Shown piece by piece: positions 1 to 5,347 of a stretch of DNA of 5,347 bases. Numbering within the stretch: the stretch's first letter is position 1; the number at the start of each line of letters is the position of its first letter. The stretch lies in the NCBI GenBank assembly GCA_023259575.1, contig JALRHN010000142.1, forward strand, positions 1 through 5,347, given 5' to 3'. Position numbers and translations under genes: made by a program. Below the pieces are notes generated by a model. It saw only the letters and a program-made list of their open reading frames with translations. It had not been told where the DNA came from and ran no database searches. Origin of the DNA: Candidatus Kapaibacterium sp. Lineage in GTDB: Bacteria; Bacteroidota; Ignavibacteria; Kapaibacteriales; UBA961.

Positions 1-283
1 CTAATCCAGCAGAAAAAAAAGTGATTTTATCATGTCCAAAATGATGATCTTCATCTGGTGGTAAATATGTAATTCTTAAACTATACCAAGCAAAGCCCAC
101 TGCAGCAATATGTACTACAGTTTCAATTGCATCCGAAAAAATCGCAATAGAACCAGTTAAAACATATGCTGTCCATTTAAGACCAAGCATTAAAATACCA
201 ATGAACAATGAAATATTCATTGCCTTAGATTCTTTGGAAGATGGTGTAGTAGCGATATTTCCAGAGTTTTGTAATTCAATCAT
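1..283 (-). CDS. Cation diffusion facilitator (CDF) family metal transporter, N-terminal part (runs off left edge)
   Basis: This is the first 94 codons of a membrane transporter that, by family, exports divalent metal ions (Zn, Fe, Mn, Co or Cd) from the cytoplasm in exchange for protons. Seen: a short polar N-terminus (1-20); a hydrophobic segment at about 21-43 (TM1); GS at 44-45; a second hydrophobic segment at about 46-68 (TM2) carrying SDAIETVVH; then a loop with PPDEDHHFGHDK at 75-86. The loop matches the CDF signature (compare PADDNHSFGHGK in E. coli YiiP), and D77, H80 and H84 align without gaps to YiiP's second metal site (D68, H71, H75). In TM2, E54 and H58 fall where YiiP has its transport-site D45 and D49, so metal preference cannot be copied from YiiP. 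Start: the ATG at 283-281 is the first in frame after a TGA at 301-299, and no Shine-Dalgarno precedes it. TM3-TM6 and the C-terminal cytoplasmic domain lie outside the window. The family is confident; the substrate is unknown. Confidence 0.88.
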   Translation of the reverse strand, partial: MIELQNSGNIATTPSSKESKAMNISLFIGILMLGLKWTAYVLTGSIAIFSDAIETVVHIAAVGFAWYSLRITYLPPDEDHHFGHDKITFFSAGL

Positions 284-315
284 AATGCGACTTAATAATC
301 AAAAAAAACAGCATA

Positions 316-323
316 CAAAGATA
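316..323 (-). promoter_or_regulatory. Candidate -7 element (TATCTTTG) for the CDF transporter gene
   Basis: Read on the minus strand this is an exact match to TAnnTTTG, the -7 consensus of primary sigma-factor promoters in Bacteroidetes. It would start transcription near 309, giving a leader of about 26 nt before the ATG at 283. No TTG lies at the usual distance upstream, so only half of the promoter pattern is present. A match to five fixed bases in AT-rich DNA can occur by chance. Confidence 0.35.
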
Positions 324-336
324 CATAATCAAATGG

Positions 337-353
337 AGTAAACATTGTTAACT
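337..353. promoter_or_regulatory. Imperfect 17-bp dyad between the divergent candidate promoters (possible operator)
   Basis: The sequence AGTAAACATTGTTAACT is a palindrome around the T at 345, with seven of eight base pairs matching; only the 340/350 pair (A/A) fails. It lies between the two outward-facing candidate -7 elements at 316-323 and 360-367, which is where a regulator could affect the CDF gene, dnaE, or both. I do not recognise it as the site of a known regulator family. It may be a chance palindrome in AT-rich DNA. Confidence 0.25.
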
Positions 354-359
354 GAAGGA

Positions 360-367
360 TATATTTG
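360..367 (+). promoter_or_regulatory. Candidate -7 element (TATATTTG) for dnaE
   Basis: This is an exact match to the Bacteroidetes-type TAnnTTTG element. It would start transcription near 373 and give a leader of about 70 nt before the dnaE ATG at 442. The nearest upstream TTG (345-347) is only 12 bp away, shorter than the roughly 17-23 bp expected to a -33 element, so the promoter is only half supported. The leader contains no SD sequence and no convincing hairpin. Confidence 0.35.
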
Positions 368-441
368 TGTAAAACTTTACGATAATTAAACTTCCTCAAA
401 AGCGTATTTTGTATCATTAATTATTATGCAATTTTCATAGT

Positions 442-3400
442 ATGCCAGACTTCGTCCATCTTCATAATCATACCCATTATTCTTTATTAGATGCTGCATG
501 TAAGCCAGAACAATTAATTGCAGCAGCTAAAGCTGATGGGCAAACATCTCTTGCTTTAACAGATCACGGAGTGATGTTTGGATGTTTTGAATTTTATAAA
601 AAAGCAAAGAAAGCTGGTATAAAACCAATTTTAGGGTGTGAAGTATATATTGCAAATGGTAGCAGATTTGATATGACTTCTAGGAAAGCAGCTACCAAGA
701 AAAGAAATTATTATCATTTAGTACTTTTAGCCAAAAATGATATTGGCTATAAAAATCTAATGAAACTTACTACATTAGGTCACACCGAAGGATTTTACTA
801 TAAACCTAGAATTGATACAGATTTATTAGAAAAATACCATGAAGGATTGGTTGCTTTATCTGCTTGCTTAGCAGGTGTCATTAATGCACCATTATTAGAA
901 GGAGATTATGAAGGAGCAAAAAAGACAGCAATATGGTACAAAGAATTATTTGGGGATGATTTTTATATAGAATTACAAAATCATGGTTTGCCAGGTGACG
1001 AAATTGTGATGGCACAAGCGCCAAAATTAGCGCAAGAGTTAGGTATAAAACTGATTTGTTCTAATGATTGTCATTATATAAAACAAGAAGATGCTGTTGC
1101 CCATAATGTATTGCTGAATATAAAAGAAGTGAATGCTGCAAATTCTGGAAAATTAGATATATATAATCTTAGATATGGAAAGCCTGAGATGTATTTTAAA
1201 TCTAAGCAAGAAATGGCAGCTTTATTTTTAGATTTCCCAGAAGCAATAGAAAACACAAATGAAGTTGCAGAAAAATGTAATGTAGATTTAAAAACAGATA
1301 TCAAAATGCCTGTTTTTCCTATTCCATCACATTCTAAAGCAGAAACACTCGAGGAATATCTTGAAGAAATAACAATGATAGGATTAGAAAAAAGATATCC
1401 TGTTTTAACCAAAGATATTTTAGATAGAGTTCAATTTGAACTTGATGTTATTAACAAAATGGGCTATGCTGGTTACTTTTTAATCGTTCAAGATTTTATA
1501 GCTGCTGCCAGAGATAAACATGTGAGAGTTGGCCCCGGACGTGGCTCTGCGGCAGGAAGTATTGTAGCTTATGCATTAGGAATAATTAATGTTGATCCAT
1601 TAAAGTATGACTTATTATTCGAGAGATTTCTTAATCCAGATAGAGTATCAATGCCCGATATTGATATTGACTTTGCTGATGATAAAAGAGATATCGTTAT
1701 AGATTATGTTAAAGAAAAATATGGAAATGACTCTGTAGCGCAAATAATCACATTCGGAACATTATCTACAAGAGCTGTTCTGTCTGATGTAGGAAGAGTA
1801 CTTGGTGTTCCTTTACCTACAATTAGAAGTATTACTGAAAAAATTCCTGTTGTTATGGGAAAAGTAACTTCATTAATAGAAGCATTAGAATTACCAGAAT
1901 TGCGCTGGGTAAAAGAAACAAATGATCAAAAGTTAAAAGAAGTAATTAGTTATGCAATTACATTAGAAGGATTAGCTAGAAATACTTCCACTCATGCGGC
2001 AGGTGTAGTTATTGCTCCAGGCGATATTACTGATTATGTTCCTCTGTATAAAACTTCAGACTCTGGACTTGCCACCCAATATACAATGAAAGATTTAGAA
2101 GATGCAGGTCTTCTAAAAATGGATTTTTTAGGATTAAGAACCCTTTCTATTATCGAAAATACATTATCTCAGATTAAACAAAATCATGGTATTACTATAG
2201 ATTTAGAAACAATCGATCTGCATGATAAGCTCACTTTTGATATGATAGGGAAAGGAAAAACATTAGCTGTTTTTCAATTTGAATCGGAGCCAATGCAAGA
2301 AGCCTTAAAACAATTAAAGCCTAATGATCTAGAAGATTTAATCGCTATGAATGCTCTGTATCGTCCAGGGCCAATGGATAATATTCCAGAGTTTATTGAT
2401 AGAAAACACGGAAGAAAGCCAATTGAATATCTTCATCCTATTATGGAATCGGCATTATATAAAACCTACGGTATTATTGTTTATCAAGAACAAGTAATGC
2501 AATTAGTAGGTGATATCGCTGGCTTTACACTTGCCCAAGCAGATATTATGAGAAGGGCAATGGGGAAAAAAGATGAAAAACTAATGCTAGAACAAAAAGC
2601 ACTATTTGTTGAAGGAGCATTAAAAAACATTACATATATGCAGGGATGCTCAGACAAAAGTACACATCCTGAATTATTAGCTCAAGAGATCTTTGATTTA
2701 ATTCTCAAATTTGCTTCTTATGGTTTTAATAAATCTCATTCATGTGCTTATGCATATTTAGCATATCAAACAGCTTGGCTAAAAGCACATTATACTGCAG
2801 AATTTTTGGCCGCCAATATGACAGCTGAATTGCACAATCTAGATAAGATTGTTGCTTTAATTGATGAAGCTAAGTCTTTTAATATAAAGGTGATGCCACC
2901 AGATGTAAACAGATCTTTTGCTACATTCACTGCTTCAAATTCCCATATTATAGAATTTGGACTAGCAGGTATTAAAAATGTTGGTATCCCAGCTGTAGAA
3001 TCAATTGTAGAAGGAAGAGCAACAGGTCCATTTACTTCTTTTTTTGATTTTATGAAAAGAGTAAATACAAAGCTTATTAGCAGAAGAACACTTGAACCAC
3101 TGATTGCATCTGGAGCATTTGATACATTACAATATGGTCATAGAGCCCAATTTTATGCTTCTATCGATATTGCTTTAGAATTTGCAAAAAGAATGCAGGG
3201 CGAGGGAATATCCGGTGCAGAAAGTCTTTTTGGAGAATCCAGTTCAACAGAAGCAATTGAACCCAAAATGATTGAAATAAGACCTTGGAATGAGCTTGAA
3301 CGATTGCAAAAAGAGCGGGAAGTCCTCAATTTTTATTTAAGTGGACATCCATTACATCGTTATCAACCGCATGCAGTTTCTTTTACTACATTGCCATTAG

Positions 3401-3933
3401 GAAAATTAGACAGTCCTTTGATTGGTAAACCCGTACGAGTAACTGGTATTATTACAGAAGTAAAAACCAAACTAGACCGTAAAGAACAAACGATGGCATT
3501 TGTTACTATAGAAGATTTTACAGGGAAAGCAGAAATTATTTTTTGGAGCGATGCATATAAACGGTATCAAGATTTTCTTAAACCAGAACAAGTGATTCTA
3601 GTAAGGGGAAAAAGTGATATTACCGGTGAATTAATTAAAGTTATTGCCGAAGAAGCAATGGACATTGAAAAAACACCCGAAAAATATGGCAAGGGTTTTA
3701 TAATTACTATACAAGAATCGAAATCTAGCATTGATAATTTAAATGAACTACATAAGTTACTGGAATCAAAAAATTCCTCAAGCTCCACGATAAAATTTAA
3801 ATATGTCGATGAACATGGAGAAATTAAGTCTCAATTTATATCGCAAGGAATAAAACTATCATGCACTCATGAAATGTGTGATACAATAGTCTCTATATTT
3901 GGCAGAAATAATGTCCGATTTTTATTGGATTAA
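442..3933 (+). CDS. dnaE: DNA polymerase III alpha subunit (DnaE), replicative polymerase
   Basis: This is the catalytic subunit of the replisome, which extends primers on both strands while bound to the sliding clamp and clamp loader. At 1163 aa it is close to E. coli DnaE (1160). Seen in order: a PHP domain at about 1-285 with HLHNH (6-10), LTDHG (39-43), GCE (65-67) and NDCHY (208-212); a polymerase palm with GPGRGSAAGS (364-373), the acidic PDIDIDF (405-411, D408 and D410) and KMDFLGL (559-565, D561), which fit the E. coli triad D401/D403/D555; finger-region blocks LYRPGPMD (639-646), YQEQVM (681-686) and FASYGFNKSHS (757-767); a helix-hairpin-helix region at about 840-895; a clamp-binding-like AESLF (926-930); an OB fold at about 997-1070; and a C-terminal domain of roughly 85 residues at the tau-binding position. 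All three catalytic Asp residues are present, so the enzyme should be active. Start: the ATG at 442 is the only one after an in-frame TAA at 418-420, and no SD precedes it. hflX follows 53 bp downstream. A short extra loop lies near 729-743. Confidence 0.98.
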   Translation: MPDFVHLHNHTHYSLLDAACKPEQLIAAAKADGQTSLALTDHGVMFGCFEFYKKAKKAGIKPILGCEVYIANGSRFDMTSRKAATKKRNYYHLVLLAKNDIGYKNLMKLTTLGHTEGFYYKPRIDTDLLEKYHEGLVALSACLAGVINAPLLEGDYEGAKKTAIWYKELFGDDFYIELQNHGLPGDEIVMAQAPKLAQELGIKLICSNDCHYIKQEDAVAHNVLLNIKEVNAANSGKLDIYNLRYGKPEMYFKSKQEMAALFLDFPEAIENTNEVAEKCNVDLKTDIKMPVFPIPSHSKAETLEEYLEEITMIGLEKRYPVLTKDILDRVQFELDVINKMGYAGYFLIVQDFIAAARDKHVRVGPGRGSAAGSIVAYALGIINVDPLKYDLLFERFLNPDRVSMPDIDIDFADDKRDIVIDYVKEKYGNDSVAQIITFGTLSTRAVLSDVGRVLGVPLPTIRSITEKIPVVMGKVTSLIEALELPELRWVKETNDQKLKEVISYAITLEGLARNTSTHAAGVVIAPGDITDYVPLYKTSDSGLATQYTMKDLEDAGLLKMDFLGLRTLSIIENTLSQIKQNHGITIDLETIDLHDKLTFDMIGKGKTLAVFQFESEPMQEALKQLKPNDLEDLIAMNALYRPGPMDNIPEFIDRKHGRKPIEYLHPIMESALYKTYGIIVYQEQVMQLVGDIAGFTLAQADIMRRAMGKKDEKLMLEQKALFVEGALKNITYMQGCSDKSTHPELLAQEIFDLILKFASYGFNKSHSCAYAYLAYQTAWLKAHYTAEFLAANMTAELHNLDKIVALIDEAKSFNIKVMPPDVNRSFATFTASNSHIIEFGLAGIKNVGIPAVESIVEGRATGPFTSFFDFMKRVNTKLISRRTLEPLIASGAFDTLQYGHRAQFYASIDIALEFAKRMQGEGISGAESLFGESSSTEAIEPKMIEIRPWNELERLQKEREVLNFYLSGHPLHRYQPHAVSFTTLPLGKLDSPLIGKPVRVTGIITEVKTKLDRKEQTMAFVTIEDFTGKAEIIFWSDAYKRYQDFLKPEQVILVRGKSDITGELIKVIAEEAMDIEKTPEKYGKGFIITIQESKSSIDNLNELHKLLESKNSSSSTIKFKYVDEHGEIKSQFISQGIKLSCTHEMCDTIVSIFGRNNVRFLLD

Positions 3934-3986
3934 ATTATTAGACACTTAATCTCAAATTCAAAGCATTTTAGGTAAAAAAAGATAAT
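3934..3986 (+). other. Short dnaE-hflX intergenic gap, no signal found
   Basis: These 53 AT-rich bases contain no hairpin followed by a T-run, no TAnnTTTG element and no SD sequence before hflX. The region just before the ATG is A-rich (seven A's at 3974-3980), as is common ahead of SD-less starts in Bacteroidota. The lack of signals favours co-transcription of dnaE and hflX but does not prove it. Confidence 0.5.
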
Positions 3987-5270
3987 ATGAAACAATTAGT
4001 TCATACTTCCCATCCACATGAAAGAGCATTAGTAGTGTCTGTTATAAAAAAAGGAGGCAATCGCATTGAAGCCTTGGAATATTTAGACGAACTAGCTTTT
4101 TTGGCAGAAACTGCAGGTGCAGAAGTAATTGGTAAGATTTATCAAGAAAGGGTTAGGCCAGATAGAGCAACGATGATTGGCAAAGGTAAAGTAGCAGAAA
4201 TCAAAGAAATGATAGAATTAGACGATATACAATCTGTGATTTTTGATGATGATTTAACACCAATGCAAGTAAGAAATTTAGGGAAAGAATGGCAGATTAA
4301 AGTACTAGATCGAAGCGGAATCATCTTGGATATTTTTGCTTCTAGGGCAAGATCTATGGAAGCAAAAACCCAAGTTGAATTAGCTCAGTTACAATATTTG
4401 TTGCCAAGGCTAACAAGAATGTGGACGCATTTATCAAAGCAATTTGGAGGAATTGGAACAAAAGGTCCTGGAGAAACTCAAATTGAAACAGATAGACGAT
4501 TAATCAGAGATAGAATCACAAGATTGAAAGAAAAGTTATCTGATATAGATATGCAAAGACTTCAACAAAGAAAGGGAAGAATAGCATTGCCAAGATTTGC
4601 TTTAGTTGGTTATACAAATGCTGGTAAATCTACTTTGATGAATACTTTAACAAATGCAGATACTTATGTTGAAGATAAGCTGTTTGCTACATTAGATACA
4701 ACTGTCAGACAATTTGAATTTCCAGGTGGACAAAAAGCACTCCTTTCTGATACGGTCGGTTTTATCAGAAAATTACCTACCCATTTAATTGCTTCCTTTA
4801 GAAGTACTTTGGCTGAAGCAGCAGAAGCTGATGCACTATTACATGTAGTTGATTGTACCCATAGTAGTTTTAAAGATCATATTCATGTAGTTCAAGAAAC
4901 ATTGGAATCATTAAAGATTATCAATAAAAAAACGATCCTTGTCTTTAATAAAATTGATGCATTACAGGATATCAATGCCATTAGGGAATTAGAATATGAG
5001 TTTCCTGATTGTATTGGTGTATCTGCTTCAACTGGCCTAAATATTTCAAGTTTGATAGAAAAAATGCAAGAAATTGCAGTGGATAATAGTCAAGATATTC
5101 GCATCTTATTACCATATAATTCTATGCAATTATTGCCAATAATATATGAATCAGGAGAAATTATAGACAGACAAGATTTAGATATTGGTATGATGATAGT
5201 GGTTCGGGCTGTAAAAGATAAGAGAGATATATTATTAAGACAATGTGAAAACTATCTTTTCTTAGATTAA
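3987..5270 (+). CDS. hflX: GTPase HflX, ribosome-splitting/rescue factor
   Basis: HflX is a cytoplasmic GTPase of the Obg-HflX superfamily that binds the 50S subunit. In E. coli it dissociates stalled or hibernating 70S ribosomes, for example after heat shock. At 427 aa it matches the usual length (E. coli 426). Seen in order: the N-terminal HflX domain (about 12-112) with IGKGKVAEI (64-72); a helical linker (about 113-198) with the family signature GGIGTKGPGETQIETDRR (154-171); the G domain (about 201-363) with G1 GYTNAGKST (208-216, K214 and S215 for phosphate and Mg), G2 TLDTT (235-239), G3 DTVGF (255-259), G4 NKID (321-324) and G5 SAS (346-348); and a short C-terminal domain (about 370-427). 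All GTP-binding motifs are intact. G3 is followed by the HflX-type IRKLPTHLIASFRSTL (260-275). Start: the ATG at 3987 follows an in-frame TAG at 3969-3971, and no SD is present. It probably shares a transcript with dnaE rather than with hfq or hflKC as in enterobacteria. Its stop overlaps that of the convergent gene at 5267. Confidence 0.97.
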   Translation: MKQLVHTSHPHERALVVSVIKKGGNRIEALEYLDELAFLAETAGAEVIGKIYQERVRPDRATMIGKGKVAEIKEMIELDDIQSVIFDDDLTPMQVRNLGKEWQIKVLDRSGIILDIFASRARSMEAKTQVELAQLQYLLPRLTRMWTHLSKQFGGIGTKGPGETQIETDRRLIRDRITRLKEKLSDIDMQRLQQRKGRIALPRFALVGYTNAGKSTLMNTLTNADTYVEDKLFATLDTTVRQFEFPGGQKALLSDTVGFIRKLPTHLIASFRSTLAEAAEADALLHVVDCTHSSFKDHIHVVQETLESLKIINKKTILVFNKIDALQDINAIRELEYEFPDCIGVSASTGLNISSLIEKMQEIAVDNSQDIRILLPYNSMQLLPIIYESGEIIDRQDLDIGMMIVVRAVKDKRDILLRQCENYLFLD

Positions 5271-5347
5271 TATTGTCTTTTTGATGCAATAAATACAATT
5301 GGAGCTGTATTTGCTTGATTGATAGCTTCAGATTTTATCACTTGCCA
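5267..5347 (-). CDS. C-terminal end of an unidentified convergent protein
   Basis: Reading in from the right edge on the minus strand gives 26 codons and a TAA (5269-5267). The tail starts WQVIKSEAINQANTAPI and ends VFIASKRQY. It is the only one of the six frames here that stays open from the edge to a stop directly abutting hflX, and the residue mix is protein-like: a polar helix, then a hydrophobic strand APIVFIAS, then a basic end. I do not recognise the family. A hydrophobic last strand ending in a basic tail occurs in class I SAM-dependent methyltransferases, among others, but this is only a weak hint. The stop overlaps the hflX stop by 4 bp through the shared TTAA. The start and most of the gene lie outside the window. 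Confidence 0.55.
   Translation of the reverse strand, partial: WQVIKSEAINQANTAPIVFIASKRQY
5291..5312. repeat. Small AT-rich inverted repeat downstream of hflX
   Basis: AAATACA (5291-5297) and TGTATTT (5306-5312) form a perfect 7-bp stem with an 8-nt loop, 20 nt after the hflX stop and inside the tail of the convergent gene. Only one pair is G-C, and no clear T-run follows on either strand, so it is a poor intrinsic terminator. It may be a coincidence of coding sequence. Confidence 0.2.

Noticed and set aside
345..347. TTG upstream of the dnaE -7 candidate as a -33 element
   Set aside because: It is only 12 bp from TATATTTG, shorter than the spacing accepted for Bacteroidetes promoters.
407..413. 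TATTTTG before dnaE as a second -7 element
   Set aside because: It is one base short of TAnnTTTG and has no TTG at a plausible distance upstream.
899..910. GAAGGAGATTATG inside dnaE, resembling an SD plus ATG
   Set aside because: The ATG at 908 is out of frame and meets a stop after about 20 codons; the bases encode the conserved EGDYEG stretch of DnaE.
1074..1412. Minus-strand open frame of 112 codons inside dnaE
   Set aside because: It lies wholly opposite conserved DnaE sequence, and its translation is a Ser/Phe/Ile-rich mirror of AT-rich codons with no domain; it is a shadow frame.
3567..3788. Minus-strand open frame of 73 codons inside dnaE
   Set aside because: It is antisense to the OB-fold/C-terminal coding region, with no recognisable motif and no start signals.
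4051..4057. Perfect AAGGAGG (SD-like) inside hflX, with a TTG 8 nt downstream
   Set aside because: It encodes Lys-Gly-Gly of HflX (around K22-G24), and the TTG is out of frame. No second gene or alternative HflX start follows, and the other genes here do not use SD sequences.
4142..4324. Minus-strand open frame of 60 codons inside hflX
   Set aside because: It is antisense to the HflX N-terminal domain, with a Ser/Ile-rich composition typical of a shadow.

Overview
The window is an AT-rich chromosomal segment that looks like ordinary core genome. It holds two complete housekeeping genes and the ends of two others. From left to right it contains: the N-terminal part of a cation diffusion facilitator (CDF) metal transporter on the minus strand, running off the left edge; a divergent intergenic region of 158 bp; dnaE (DNA polymerase III alpha subunit) on the plus strand; a 53-bp gap; hflX (ribosome-associated GTPase) on the plus strand; and the last 26 codons of an unidentified minus-strand gene that converges on hflX and shares its stop region.

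The organism is most likely from the Bacteroidota/Chlorobiota (FCB) group. Three things point there: AT-rich coding sequence with many AGA, TTA and AAA codons; no Shine-Dalgarno sequence before any of the three visible starts; and exact TAnnTTTG matches (the Bacteroidetes-type -7 element) on both strands of the divergent intergenic region. The HflX N-terminus (LDELAFLAETAGA) also reads like this group. The DnaE N-terminus (FVHLHNHTHYSLLDA) resembles the Chlorobi/Ignavibacteria side more than classical Bacteroidia (HLHVHTQFSLLDG), as far as I recall those sequences. Placement below phylum level is not secure.

dnaE and hflX probably form one transcription unit, because they are co-directional, 53 bp apart, and the gap shows no recognisable promoter or terminator. 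There is no obvious biochemical link: one product replicates DNA, the other splits or rescues stalled 70S ribosomes under stress. The CDF gene is divergently transcribed from the same intergenic region, which also holds a near-perfect 17-bp dyad between the two candidate core promoters.

I see no new multi-gene system, mobile element, CRISPR array or RNA gene. The points worth a second look are at residue level: an unusual Glu/His pair where the CDF transport site normally has Asp or His/Asp, a complete PHP metal-ligand set in DnaE that suggests built-in proofreading, a DnaE clamp-binding motif lacking its usual Gln, and a convergent gene pair whose two stop codons come from one shared TTAA palindrome.
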